From the NCBI RefSeq assembly GCF_005576615.1, contig NZ_CP040330.1, forward strand, positions 806,001 to 870,000: DNA of 64,000 nucleotides, read 5' to 3'. Source of the stretch: Natrinema versiforme. GTDB taxonomy: Archaea > Halobacteriota > Halobacteria > Halobacteriales > Natrialbaceae. The translations under genes and the position numbers were made by a program. The notes beneath the pieces were generated by a model. The model saw nothing but the letters and a program-made list of their open reading frames with translations, had not been told where the DNA came from and ran no database searches. Positions 25,605 through 34,393 of the stretch are shown piece by piece (position 1 is the stretch's first letter; the number at the start of each line of letters is the position of its first letter).

Positions 25605-26786
25605 CTACGTTGTGAAAAGCTCTCGCGGGAAATCGGCGAGCGTCTCCGTGCCGTCGCTCGTCACGTGGAACGTCTCGCTGATCTCCATGCCGATCTCGTC
25701 CGTCCAGATGCCCGGAATCATGTGGAACGTCATGTCCTCCTCGAGGACAGTCTCGTCGCCGGGCCGGATGCTCGCGGTGTGCTCGCCCCAGTCCGGCGGG
25801 TAGCCCAGTCCCATCGAGTAGCCGATCCGGTCCTCCTTCTCGAGGCCGTACTGGGCGATGGTCTCGCGCCACGCCTCCTCGACCGACTCGCAGGTCACGC
25901 CGGGCTCGGCGGCGTCGAGCGCCGCCTCGAGTCCCTCGACGACGATGTCGGCGGTCTCCTCGAGTTCCGCGGGCGGGTCGCCGACGAACGTCGTGCGGGC
26001 CAGCGGGGAGTGATACCGGTGCCGGCAGCCCGAAAGTTCGATGATGACCGGATCGCCGTCCTCGAACTCCCGGTCGGTCCACGTGAGATGCGGCGTGCCG
26101 GTGTGGTCGCCCGAGGGCATCAGCGGGACGATCGAGGGGTAGTCGCCGCCGTACTCCTCGGTGCCGGTGATCAACTGCTCGTAGATCGCGGCCGCGGCCT
26201 CGTACTCCGGAACCCCCTCCTCGATGACGTCGAGGCCCGCCCGCATCGCGTTCTCGGAGATCCGAGCGGCCTCGCGCATGTACTCGAGTTCCCGCTCGGA
26301 CTTCTTGATCCGAACCCAGCCGACCAGCAGCGTCGCGTCCTCGAACTCGGCCTCGGGGAGGTTCTGCTGGAGGCGCGTGTAGGACTTCGCGGTGAAGTAG
26401 GCGGCGTCCATCTCGAGGCCGATCCGGCCGTCCGCGACCTCGAGTTCCTCGAGGACGCCCGCCACGTAGTCCATCGGGTGGAGGTCGTGGGGCGAGTGGA
26501 CGTGGTCGTCGCTGTAGGCGCGGATGCTGTCGTCGCCGAGGTGGGTCGTCGCCCGCGCGCCGCCGCCGTCCATGTCGCGGCCGATCCAGACGGGTTCGTC
26601 CCGATCGGGCGTGACCACAACAGCCTGATGGACGTAGAACGACCAGCCGTCGTACCCCGTCAGATAGTTCATGTTCGCCGGATCGGCAACGATGATCGCG
26701 TCGAGGTCTTCCTCGCGCAGCCGCTCTTTCGTCCGAGCGACCCGCCGCTCGTACTCGGCCTCGTCGAAGATATGCTCTCGTGGCAT
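25605..26786 (-). CDS. doeA: Ectoine hydrolase homologue (DoeA/EutD, M24 creatinase-prolidase fold)
   Basis: The 393-residue protein has a creatinase N-domain and a pita-bread M24 C-domain. It matches DoeA/EutD very closely at the family-specific sites: DPANMNYLTGYDGWSFYVHQ (residues 35-54), the following GRDMDGGGA, GGDYPSIVPLMPSG, PHLTW, and GYPPDWGEHT (328-337) then MTFHMIPGIW. DoeA opens the ectoine ring to N-acetyl-L-2,4-diaminobutyrate. The alternative, a generic Xaa-Pro peptidase, is unlikely because the usual M24 metal ligands are not conserved in the expected pattern and the ectoine signature is. ATG 26784-26786 was chosen over a frame reaching 26867, which would run into the promoter dyads. 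glutamate dehydrogenase follows 63 nt downstream. Confidence 0.85.
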   Translation of the reverse strand: MPREHIFDEAEYERRVARTKERLREEDLDAIIVADPANMNYLTGYDGWSFYVHQAVVVTPDRDEPVWIGRDMDGGGARATTHLGDDSIRAYSDDHVHSPHDLHPMDYVAGVLEELEVADGRIGLEMDAAYFTAKSYTRLQQNLPEAEFEDATLLVGWVRIKKSERELEYMREAARISENAMRAGLDVIEEGVPEYEAAAAIYEQLITGTEEYGGDYPSIVPLMPSGDHTGTPHLTWTDREFEDGDPVIIELSGCRHRYHSPLARTTFVGDPPAELEETADIVVEGLEAALDAAEPGVTCESVEEAWRETIAQYGLEKEDRIGYSMGLGYPPDWGEHTASIRPGDETVLEEDMTFHMIPGIWTDEIGMEISETFHVTSDGTETLADFPRELFTT

Positions 26787-26825
26787 GGTAACAGGGCGTC
26801 TACGACGAGCATCGATCAGGAGTGC

Positions 26826-26866
26826 TAAAAACTTTTCGTGTATATTGAATACAGATATTGTATACA
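26826..26866 (-). promoter_or_regulatory. doeA promoter with two dyads
   Basis: TGTATACA at 26859-26866 is a perfect 8-bp palindrome; TGTAT-ATTGA-ATACA at 26839-26853 is a perfect 5-bp inverted repeat. On the minus strand a TTTTTAG TATA-like element lies at 26826-26832. The palindrome centre is ~34 bp upstream of the TATA centre, matching the aminotransferase promoter at 9.5 kb. Confidence 0.55.
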
Positions 26867-26996
26867 CTAACTGCCACTGTCTCGAGAACGGCCGTCAGCG
26901 TCCGTCTGCCGGGTCGTTGCGACCCGGCTCGAGCGCCGCGATATCGCTCCGACCGAACCACCGCCGGTTAAGACACGCGGGTTCGTCCCGGCGAAT

Positions 26997-27542
26997 ATGG
27001 CAGTACTCGAGACTATCGTGATCGCGTTCTGGGCGATGTTGCCCGCCTACGTTCCGAACAACGCCGCGGTGCTGGCCGGCGGCGGCCGGCCGATCGACGG
27101 TGGTCGGACGTGGGGAGCGAAGCGCGTCCTCGGCGACGGCAAGACGTGGCGCGGTACGGCGATGGGAATCACTGCGGGTCTGGCCCTCGCGGCGGTGCTG
27201 ACGGTCCTCGCCGACGGCGTCGGCGACGCGCTCGGGTTCGCCGTCCCGGAGTTTACCCCGCTCGCCGCACTCGGACTCGCCGGCGGCGCGATGCTCGGCG
27301 ACATCCTCGCGTCCTTCCTCAAGCGCCGGACCGGCCGCCAGCGCGGCGCGATGTTCCCCGGCCTCGACCAACTGGACTTCGTCGTCGTCTCGCTCCCGCT
27401 GGTCGCCCTGCTCGAATTCGGGTGGTTCCGGAACTGGTTCACGCTCGAGGTCATCCTCGTCGTCGTGGTCCTGACGCCGATCCTCCACGTGACGACGAAC
27501 ATGATCGCGTACAAACTCGGACTGAAGAACGAGCCGTGGTAA
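26997..27542 (+). CDS. carS: CDP-archaeol synthase
   Basis: The 181-residue integral membrane enzyme has about five helices and transfers CMP from CTP to 2,3-di-O-geranylgeranylglyceryl phosphate in archaeal polar-lipid synthesis. The family residues PAYVPNNAAVL, GDGKTWRG and DQLDFVVVS are all present, and the length is normal. A TTAAGA element ~28 nt upstream of ATG 26997 predicts a leaderless mRNA. It is divergent from the doeA-like gene, whose promoter dyads lie in the shared 210-bp gap, but CarS itself is a housekeeping gene. Confidence 0.94.
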   Translation: MAVLETIVIAFWAMLPAYVPNNAAVLAGGGRPIDGGRTWGAKRVLGDGKTWRGTAMGITAGLALAAVLTVLADGVGDALGFAVPEFTPLAALGLAGGAMLGDILASFLKRRTGRQRGAMFPGLDQLDFVVVSLPLVALLEFGWFRNWFTLEVILVVVVLTPILHVTTNMIAYKLGLKNEPW

Positions 27543-27613
27543 CCAGCCGGGTGACTGATCACTGGGTTACAGTCACGTGACGTATCCGTCCCGTCGAACT
27601 CCTATTAGTCCGC

Positions 27614-28405
27614 CTACCGAACGTCTTCCATCCACGCCGGAGCCACTTGATTTGCCGACTCCGTGACGTCGTACTCGACTGTCGCCGTCAACGGATCGCC
27701 GCGCTCGAGCAGGTACTCGCCCCACGTGGCGGCGTCGATTCGCTCGAGCGTGACGTTCGCGTGACGCACTTGTCCGTCTGGGCCGGCATGTAACTCGCCG
27801 TCGGCGTCGGCAACGTAGAACGTGTCGTCTTCGGCTTCGTCTCTTGTCAGTTTTGTCCAGCCGGTTTGGGGTTCGTACACGGAAACCTCCCGACCGTCGA
27901 CGGTCCGGGTGTTGGTTCGCTCGTATCCAGGTGCCTTGAGCTGGGAGTGGATCAGCCTGTCCGGAAACGTGTAGTGTGCCGGGCTGTCGTCTGCGAGGTC
28001 ATCGCCGGATGCAGCGACGATCGCGCTCGGTTCGTCGTCGGCTTTCAGGACGACCTCGTTCGACGACTCCGCGAGCACCTCGGCGAGTCGGTCGTCGCTT
28101 TTCGCCGTGATCTTCGTGTACTGCTCGCCGTCGCCCGTCCAGTAGTGATCGTAGGAGATGTCTTCGAACGCGAGAACGAGCCGCTGTTCACCCGTCTCAT
28201 CGTCGACTATCGACTCCCGTTCGAGGAATCGCTCGCCGTCGACGAGAACCCGCTCCGAGACGGAGTACGACCCATTGAGTTCGGTGGGCGTCGTCGGGGT
28301 CGTCCCCGTCGCGGCCGTCGGTGTGTAGAGAACGAGTGTTCCTGCGCTAAGAAGCGCGACGAGGACGATAACTCCAATGACCACGGTTCGCCGATCTATA
28401 TCCAT
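27614..28405 (-). CDS. Membrane-anchored extracellular protein of unknown function
   Basis: The 263-residue product starts with MDIDRRTVVIGVIVLVALLS, one uncleaved signal-anchor helix, followed by a Thr-rich linker and a ~200-residue soluble domain of beta-strands. The domain has DHYWTGDGEQYTKI and a run of Asp/Glu typical of proteins exposed to the brine. It is reminiscent of LolA-like or outer-surface lipid-handling domains, but no motif is decisive. I start it at ATG 28403-28405, nine codons inside the longest frame, because that places the charged residues directly before the helix. It converges with carS. Confidence 0.68.
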   Translation of the reverse strand: MDIDRRTVVIGVIVLVALLSAGTLVLYTPTAATGTTPTTPTELNGSYSVSERVLVDGERFLERESIVDDETGEQRLVLAFEDISYDHYWTGDGEQYTKITAKSDDRLAEVLAESSNEVVLKADDEPSAIVAASGDDLADDSPAHYTFPDRLIHSQLKAPGYERTNTRTVDGREVSVYEPQTGWTKLTRDEAEDDTFYVADADGELHAGPDGQVRHANVTLERIDAATWGEYLLERGDPLTATVEYDVTESANQVAPAWMEDVR

Positions 28406-28586
28406 CACTCTGGAATTAGAATAAATTAGCATAATGATTGTGCTTTTTCACGAGAGTACTATCACGTCGACCGCTGACGACGGAGACACCGACTCAGCAG
28501 GCCTCCAATTGCGTCCGTCGTGTCCCGCTCGGGCCGCCAATCCCGTTCCACACCGCTTATTTCGGTGCAGTGCGCTCTCTCGAACA

Positions 28587-29111
28587 ATGACGAATCAGGC
28601 ACTCATCGATGCCCTCCGAGACGCCGACGCCGTCCAGTTCGGCGAGTTCGAACTCTCCCACGGCGGTACCAGCGAGTACTACGTCGACAAGTACCTCTTC
28701 GAGACCGATCCGGACTGTCTCGAGGCCATCTCGGAGGCCTTCGCCGACCGCCTCGCGGACGACGACAAACTCGGCGGCGTCGCGCTGGGCGGAGTGCCGC
28801 TTGCCGCCGCGACGAGCGTCGCGGCCGGCGTCCCCTACGTCATCGCGCGCAAACAGCGCAAGGAGTACGGCACCGGGAACCTGATCGAGGGGCGACTCGA
28901 GGACGGCGAGGAGGTCGTCGTCGTCGAGGACATCGTGACGACGGGGACGAGTCTGGTCGAGGCCGTCGAGGCGCTCCGGGAGGCCGGCGCGACCGTCGAG
29001 CGCGCGCTCGTCGTCGTCGACCGCGAGGAGGGCGGCCGCGAGAACGTCGAGGACGCCGGCGTCGAGATGGAGTCGCTGGTGACCGCGAGCGATCTGCTCG
29101 AGAGCCAGTAA
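28587..29111 (+). CDS. pyrE: Orotate phosphoribosyltransferase
   Basis: The 174-residue type I phosphoribosyltransferase makes orotidine 5'-phosphate from orotate and PRPP in pyrimidine synthesis. The PRPP loop is [17 protein letters not shown], the flexible loop with its catalytic lysines is [16 protein letters not shown], and the N-terminus [16 protein letters not shown] matches haloarchaeal PyrE. ATG 28587 gives the normal family start. It stands upstream of thrS with its own terminator-free 234-bp gap. The other PRTase-like protein in the window, at 34.4 kb, is the regulator GfcR and not a second enzyme. Confidence 0.94.
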   Translation: MTNQALIDALRDADAVQFGEFELSHGGTSEYYVDKYLFETDPDCLEAISEAFADRLADDDKLGGVALGGVPLAAATSVAAGVPYVIARKQRKEYGTGNLIEGRLEDGEEVVVVEDIVTTGTSLVEAVEALREAGATVERALVVVDREEGGRENVEDAGVEMESLVTASDLLESQ

Positions 29112-29180
29112 CCCCCGCTCCGGGGACTCCCTCGTTCGAACGAAGGGGCGACCCCCCACCGTCCGATCCCCATCACAATG

Positions 29181-29267
29181 CTTTTATTCCGCTCGAGAGT
29201 ACCCGTAGCCACGATGGTAGGTGTCCGCTTTACAGGGGCGTTTGCCCGTTTCTAATTCCCACCTACC
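29181..29267 (+). promoter_or_regulatory. Structured leader upstream of thrS with an 8-bp stem and a 13-codon frame
   Basis: CTTTTATTC at 29181-29189 is TATA-like and predicts a start near 29212. From there an ATG (29214) opens a 13-codon frame ending in TAA at 29253-29255. The same segment forms a perfect stem, GGTAGGTG (29216-29223) with CACCTACC (29260-29267), and a nested GGGC-GTTT-GCCC hairpin lies in the loop. thrS begins ~80 nt further on. This looks like an attenuator-type or riboregulatory leader; no known archaeal family is recognised. Confidence 0.45.
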
Positions 29268-29345
29268 GTGTGTTGTGTCGACGGCGGTCGACCAGTGTGC
29301 GGGACGGCGCGGACACGCCACCGGATTTTCACCACATCCACAGCC

Positions 29346-31295
29346 ATGTCAGAATCAGACTCACAGGAGCAGCTAACGGTCGTACTGCCCGACGGATCCG
29401 AACTCGAAGTCGACGCCGACGCGACGATCGAAGACTGCGCCTACGAGATCGGGCCGGGCCTCGGGAGCGACACGGTCGCCGGCAAACTCGACGGCGACCT
29501 CGTCGCCAAGGAGCAGCCGGTCTACGACGGCGCCGAACTCGAGATCATCACCGACGGCAGCGAGGAGTACCTCGAGGTCATGCGTCATTCGGCGGCCCAC
29601 TGTCTCGCACAGGCGGTCGAACGGCTGTTCGACGCCGAGGAGGTCAAACTCGCGATCGGCCCGCCGACGGACGAGGGCTTCTACTACGACTTCGACAACC
29701 TCGATGTCGACGAGGAGGACCTCGCCGACCTCGAGGACGAGATGGAGGCGATCATCGAGGCGGACTACGACATCGAGCGCGAGGTCGTCTCGATCGACGA
29801 GGCCGAAGAGCGACTGGCCGACGAGCCGTACAAGCTCGAACTACTCTCCGAGTTCGCCGAGGAAGCAGACACCGTCACATTCTACACGCAAGGCGAGTGG
29901 GAGGACCTCTGTGCCGGCCCGCACGTCGACTCGACGGGCGAAATCGGCGCGATCGAACTGCTCGAGATCGCGGGGGCCTACTGGCGCGGCGACGAGGAGA
30001 ACACGATGCAGACCCGGATCTACGGGACGGCATTCGAAGACGAGAGCGATCTCGAGGACTTCCTCGAACGCAAGCAGGAAGCCGAGAAGCGCGACCACCG
30101 GCGGATCGGCAACGAGATGGACCTCTTCTCGATTCAGGACGTGACCGGGCCGGGGCTGCCGCTCTATCACCCCGCCGGGAAGACCGTCCTCTCGGAACTC
30201 GAGGCGTTCGTCAAAGACCTCAACGAGGACGCGGGCTACGACTACGTCGAGACGCCCCACGTCTTCAAGACGGACCTCTGGCACCGGTCGGGCCACTACG
30301 AGAACTATCAGGACGACATGTTCATCTTCGACGTCGGCGACGACGAGTTCGGCCTGAAGCCGATGAACTGTCCCGGCCACGCCGCCATCTTCCAGGACCA
30401 CTCGTGGAGCTATCGGGACCTGCCGATCCGGTACGCCGAGAACGGCAAAGTGTATCGAAAGGAACAGCGGGGCGAACTCTCCGGACTCTCGCGGGTCTGG
30501 GCCTTTACGATCGACGACGGCCACCTGTTCATCCGGCCCGACCAGATCAGACAGGAGGTCGAGGAGATCATGGACATGATCACCGATGTCCTCGAGACGT
30601 TCGACCTCGAGTACGAGATGGCGCTCGCCACCCGGCCCGAGAAGTCGGTCGGCTCCGACGAAATCTGGGACCGCGCCGAGGAGCAACTCGAGAACGTCCT
30701 CGAGAACCGCGCCCACGACTACGAGGTCGAGGAGGGCGACGGCGCGTTCTACGGGCCGAAGATCGACTTCGCGTTCGAGGACGCCATCGGCCGCTCGTGG
30801 GACGGCCCGACGGTCCAACTCGACTTCAACATGCCCGAGCGGTTCGACCTGAACTACGTCGGCGAGGACAACGAGGAACACCGGCCGGTCATGATTCACC
30901 GCGCGCTCTACGGCAGCTACGAGCGGTTCTTCATGATGCTCATCGAGCACTACGAGGGTCGGTTCCCGCTGTGGCTCGCGCCCGAACAGGTCCGCGTACT
31001 GCCCATCTCCGACGACAACCTCGGCTACGCCCACCGCGTCGCGAACGAGTTCGACGACTTCCGCGTCGAGGTCGATGGCCGCGACTCCACCTTGGAGCGA
31101 AAGATCCGCGCGGCCCACGACGACCGCGTGCCGTACCAGATCATCGTTGGGGACAACGAGGAGGAGGACGGCAACATCTCGGTCCGAGACCGCTTCGAGG
31201 ATCAGGAGTACGACGTCGAAATCGAGGACTTCAAACAGCACCTCGAGACCGAAATCGAGGAACAGCGCACGCAGCCGGACTTCCTGCAGGACTGA
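29346..31295 (+). CDS. thrS: Threonyl-tRNA synthetase
   Basis: The 649-residue class II synthetase charges tRNA-Thr. It has an N-terminal TGS domain (residues ~8-70), the bacterial-type N2 editing domain with [10 protein letters not shown] and the later [13 protein letters not shown], the catalytic core with motif 2 ([18 protein letters not shown]) and motif 3 ([11 protein letters not shown]), and a C-terminal anticodon domain. The bacterial editing domain, rather than the archaeal D-aminoacyl-tRNA-deacylase-like one, is usual in haloarchaea. ATG 29346 was chosen over a GTG/ATG frame opening at 29268, which would run through the leader. No Shine-Dalgarno is evident, and the 5' leader is structured. 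Confidence 0.95.
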   Translation: MSESDSQEQLTVVLPDGSELEVDADATIEDCAYEIGPGLGSDTVAGKLDGDLVAKEQPVYDGAELEIITDGSEEYLEVMRHSAAHCLAQAVERLFDAEEVKLAIGPPTDEGFYYDFDNLDVDEEDLADLEDEMEAIIEADYDIEREVVSIDEAEERLADEPYKLELLSEFAEEADTVTFYTQGEWEDLCAGPHVDSTGEIGAIELLEIAGAYWRGDEENTMQTRIYGTAFEDESDLEDFLERKQEAEKRDHRRIGNEMDLFSIQDVTGPGLPLYHPAGKTVLSELEAFVKDLNEDAGYDYVETPHVFKTDLWHRSGHYENYQDDMFIFDVGDDEFGLKPMNCPGHAAIFQDHSWSYRDLPIRYAENGKVYRKEQRGELSGLSRVWAFTIDDGHLFIRPDQIRQEVEEIMDMITDVLETFDLEYEMALATRPEKSVGSDEIWDRAEEQLENVLENRAHDYEVEEGDGAFYGPKIDFAFEDAIGRSWDGPTVQLDFNMPERFDLNYVGEDNEEHRPVMIHRALYGSYERFFMMLIEHYEGRFPLWLAPEQVRVLPISDDNLGYAHRVANEFDDFRVEVDGRDSTLERKIRAAHDDRVPYQIIVGDNEEEDGNISVRDRFEDQEYDVEIEDFKQHLETEIEEQRTQPDFLQD

Positions 31296-31478
31296 GGGAG
31301 CGAGCAGTTCCAACTGCGGCGTTCCCGTCGTTTCTGTCAACGAACGGGATAACGTATTTGTCAGACCACCCGCAACTGCAGGTATGTCTGCCCTCCATCC
31401 CTCGCGACGGGAACTGTTCGACGCGAGGAACCTCGATGCCAGTAGCCGTGACACTGCTACCGTCGGCGACGGTGACGA

Positions 31479-32798
31479 ATGATGAGGAACCGAACGTACC
31501 GCAAGCGACGGACACTGCTCGGCTCGATCGGCGTGGGAGCACTCGGCGCGACGGCTGGCTGTCTCGACCTCGAGTTCCTCGAGTCGGACGAGCCGCGCCG
31601 ATTCGAGGCCGAGGAACTGGAACCGATCCTCTCGACGGAGGCACCGAACGTCGCTCGGCCGGCACCGGTTCAGCCGGGCGAGGGGACCATTGCCAGTGCT
31701 GTCGACCGCCTCGAAACGTTGATTGACGCCGTCCCGGATCCGCTCGAGGCCGACGATGTACCGAACGAGACCGTCCGAAAGGAAATCGATCGAACGCGGG
31801 AAATTGCACAGACCAGACGCGAGGAACTCACGGAATTACCGAGTCGGTTCCACAGGCTGCGACGCAGTATCGCCGCACGTCGCTCTGCTGGAGAGGCGGC
31901 GACCGCTTTCGAGGTGGTATCCGGTGACCGTTCCCGGAATGCTGTTGAAACCGAGCGCGACGAGGTTCAAGAACGACTGTCGAACCGTCGTTCGGAACTC
32001 GAGTACGTCGGTGACGAGCCTCAGCGGCTACTCGTACTTGCGTCCCGGCTCGAAACCGAAGTGGCGAGCGCGAACCGACGTCTCGAGACGCAGCCTCGCG
32101 ACGAGAGTACCGACGTCCTCGAGAGCGGAGCGATCGGCGGTGCCACCGAGCGAGCGGCCGCGACGATCGAATTCTTGACGGCGCTCGAGCGGCGGCACGA
32201 GGACCGCTTACGGGACGAACGATCGTTCGACGGTCGATTCCAAGCGGCCCTCGACCAGTCACTCGAAGCGATCGACGCGGCTGCCGTTCCGGACGAATCG
32301 ACCGACCCGGCGGCGGTAGTCGACGCGGACGTTTCCGGGACGGTTGCCGAAGACGTGCTCTACCACGGACTGACCTGGACCGTCGGACCGGTCGAGCAGA
32401 CGCGCAACGCAGCCGCGTCCGGTGACACGGCGAGGGCGCTCCGGAACGCCTGCGCGTTCGAATACAGCTACCGCGCCCTCGAGACGATACGCGAGCAAAT
32501 CGCGGACGGTTCCCACCGAGCGCTCGAATCGGTTGGAGACGTCCGGGACGTTCGAGAAACGACGCTCGAGCGCGCGGCTGACGCGCCGTTCGATCCCGAC
32601 GAGCCGACGATCGGCGGCGACCTGCTCGCAGACAGGTACGACCGGTTCGAAATCATTGACAATCGTGTCCGAGGTTCCATCGAACGGGGACGAAAGACGA
32701 CGCTGAACCACGTGTACGCGGAGTACGTCGTACTCGGTGCGCAGTTCTCGGCACTTCCCGAAGCGGTCGCCGCCCTCGAAGAGCGTCTCGAGGCGTAG
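31479..32798 (+). CDS. Twin-arginine exported lipoprotein of unknown function
   Basis: The 439-residue protein begins with RKRRTLLGSIGVGALGATAGC: a Tat motif, a short hydrophobic stretch and a lipobox with the cysteine near residue 27. It should be exported folded and anchored by a lipid. The mature part is highly charged, almost all alpha-helical, rich in Arg, Glu and Ala, with heptad-like spacing, suggesting long helical bundles. No enzymatic motif is visible. Two ATG codons in tandem (31479, 31482) allow either start. It is followed after 7 nt by a convergent methyltransferase-type gene and has no functional neighbours. Confidence 0.75.
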   Translation: MMRNRTYRKRRTLLGSIGVGALGATAGCLDLEFLESDEPRRFEAEELEPILSTEAPNVARPAPVQPGEGTIASAVDRLETLIDAVPDPLEADDVPNETVRKEIDRTREIAQTRREELTELPSRFHRLRRSIAARRSAGEAATAFEVVSGDRSRNAVETERDEVQERLSNRRSELEYVGDEPQRLLVLASRLETEVASANRRLETQPRDESTDVLESGAIGGATERAAATIEFLTALERRHEDRLRDERSFDGRFQAALDQSLEAIDAAAVPDESTDPAAVVDADVSGTVAEDVLYHGLTWTVGPVEQTRNAAASGDTARALRNACAFEYSYRALETIREQIADGSHRALESVGDVRDVRETTLERAADAPFDPDEPTIGGDLLADRYDRFEIIDNRVRGSIERGRKTTLNHVYAEYVVLGAQFSALPEAVAALEERLEA

Positions 32799-32805
32799 CG
32801 CGTCG

Positions 32806-33423
32806 TCACGTCGTCTCCGATGTGCTGGTTTCGGATCGGCTATCGACGAGCGCACGAATCGTGCGTACTCCGACGAACCGCGGCACGCGTTCGGCGTACC
32901 GCTCGTACTCCTCACCGTACCGCTCGCGCAGCCACGGTTCCTCGGCGAGCGGTAACGAGAGCCACCAGCCGAGGTAGATCGCGCAGACGACGGTCACGGG
33001 CGCGGAGTTCGCCACCAGCGCGAACCCGATCGTCGCGACGATGTAGCCGACGTACTGGGGATTCCGCGAGTAGCGGTACCAGCCGCCGGTTCGCAGGTTG
33101 CCCGCAAGTCCCTTCGTTTCCTCGACGCCGAGGTCCAGCCCGGCCGCGATGGCGACGGCGTAGCCGGCCACGAACAGCACGGCACCCGCAGCCAGCGACG
33201 GGCCCCGCGGCAGGCCGAGGCTGTTCCAACTGAGATACGTGAGCGCGAGCACGACGACGTTGAGCGAGTGCGAGATCCCCCAGTGGGCGTAGTAGGTCCA
33301 ATTCCGTTCGCCCGGTGGCCAGTACTCGAGCAGGCCCGATGCGCTGGCGACGATTCCCGTGAGGTTCGCGAGTGCGAGGCCGACGCCCACGGCGAACACG
33401 GCGCTCGTCAGCGCATCGGTCAT
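32806..33423 (-). CDS. Isoprenylcysteine/phospholipid methyltransferase-family membrane protein
   Basis: The 205-residue protein has about five hydrophobic helices and ends with the ICMT/PEMT signature: GGWYRYSRNPQYVGYIV, then EEPWLRERYGEEYERYAERVPRFV. This C-terminal half binds S-adenosylmethionine in the family and methylates lipids or prenylated cysteines. The archaeal substrate is unknown. The start ATG 33421-33423 places a helix at once. It converges with the Tat lipoprotein gene and is divergent from the HTH_10 regulator. Confidence 0.82.
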   Translation of the reverse strand: MTDALTSAVFAVGVGLALANLTGIVASASGLLEYWPPGERNWTYYAHWGISHSLNVVVLALTYLSWNSLGLPRGPSLAAGAVLFVAGYAVAIAAGLDLGVEETKGLAGNLRTGGWYRYSRNPQYVGYIVATIGFALVANSAPVTVVCAIYLGWWLSLPLAEEPWLRERYGEEYERYAERVPRFVGVRTIRALVDSRSETSTSETT

Positions 33424-33597
33424 CGATGCATCACCGCCGTCGACTCGAGCGGCCGCGGGTGTCGTGGATCAGCTATCGGCGGACGGAACGGATCGAGCGT
33501 CCTCATACGTCACCGTCGGCCGGCGATCGATCTGTCGCTTCTCGCGGACACACTAGGGAATTTATATGCGGCCCGATCAGTCATCGACTCACCGCCG

Positions 33598-34305
33598 ATG
33601 AAGTACCTCGATGTCCGGCTCCGCCAGCCCGACAGGATGCTCCATCCCATGCAGCGGTTCATCCGCGAGGGAGACGCGGTCCGCTACGAGGAACTGCGGG
33701 CGTGGAATATCCTCGGCCCCGAAGGCGACCGCGAGTACGAACTGTTCTACGCCGAGGCCGACCGCGAGGTGTACGTTGAGGCCATCGAGGCCGTCGATTC
33801 GGTCCGCTGGTACGATCTCACGCCGATCGACGACGACTCGTTCTACGTCTACATCTGTCAGGAGACTCGCGAGGAGGACGTCCGCTGGCGGGAATCGTTC
33901 GCCGCGCTCGATCTCGTCATCGTGCCGCCCGTGATCTACGATTCCGAGGCCGCGTTCTACATGACGATCGTCGGCGCCGGCGACGACCTGCAGGCGATGC
34001 TCGAGGGGCTCCCCGACGAGATCGACGTTACCGTTCGCGCGATCGGGGAGTACGACCGCCGGCACGCGCCACTGACTGGCGACCTTACCGACCGCCAACT
34101 CGAGGCGGTCGAAGCCGCCGTCGCCGTCGGTTACTACGAGGTCCCCCGCGAGGCGGGCGTCGAGTCCGTGGCCGAACGGCTGGGGTGTGCCTCGAGTACG
34201 GCTGCGACGCTCCTCCAGAAGGCACAGGCGCGGGTCATGCGGCGATTGGTCCGCCGCTACGGGCGGGAAGGGACGAGCGGCGAGCGCGACGCTCCCATCG
34301 GCTGA
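33598..34305 (+). CDS. Bat-type HTH_10 transcriptional regulator
   Basis: The 235-residue regulator has an N-terminal ligand-type alpha/beta domain and a C-terminal HTH_10 domain: LTDRQLEAVEAAVAVGYYEVP followed by VAERLGCASSTAATLLQKAQ. This is the bacterio-opsin-activator family, abundant in haloarchaea. The start at ATG 33598, 110 codons inside a longer frame, gives the normal MKYLDVRL-type N-terminus, and a TTTATATG element lies ~35 nt upstream. It may control the divergent methyltransferase-family gene, but no target is evident. Confidence 0.88.
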   Translation: MKYLDVRLRQPDRMLHPMQRFIREGDAVRYEELRAWNILGPEGDREYELFYAEADREVYVEAIEAVDSVRWYDLTPIDDDSFYVYICQETREEDVRWRESFAALDLVIVPPVIYDSEAAFYMTIVGAGDDLQAMLEGLPDEIDVTVRAIGEYDRRHAPLTGDLTDRQLEAVEAAVAVGYYEVPREAGVESVAERLGCASSTAATLLQKAQARVMRRLVRRYGREGTSGERDAPIG

Positions 34306-34393
34306 CGGCGAGCGACGAGGAAGCCATGTTCGTGCTGATTCCCGATTCGAATCTGATCGTAATACCCATGGTTGCGGAATCGTGCATACTAGT

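Noticed and set aside
29212-29345. T-box riboswitch before thrS
   Set aside because: No T-box sequence or specifier loop, and T-boxes are not known from archaea; the leader is described only as structured.
28520-31726. A 1068-codon rightward frame overlapping pyrE and thrS
   Set aside because: It is the shifted frame of two clear genes, rich in Arg and Pro, and crosses the thrS leader. Such shadows are expected in high-GC DNA.
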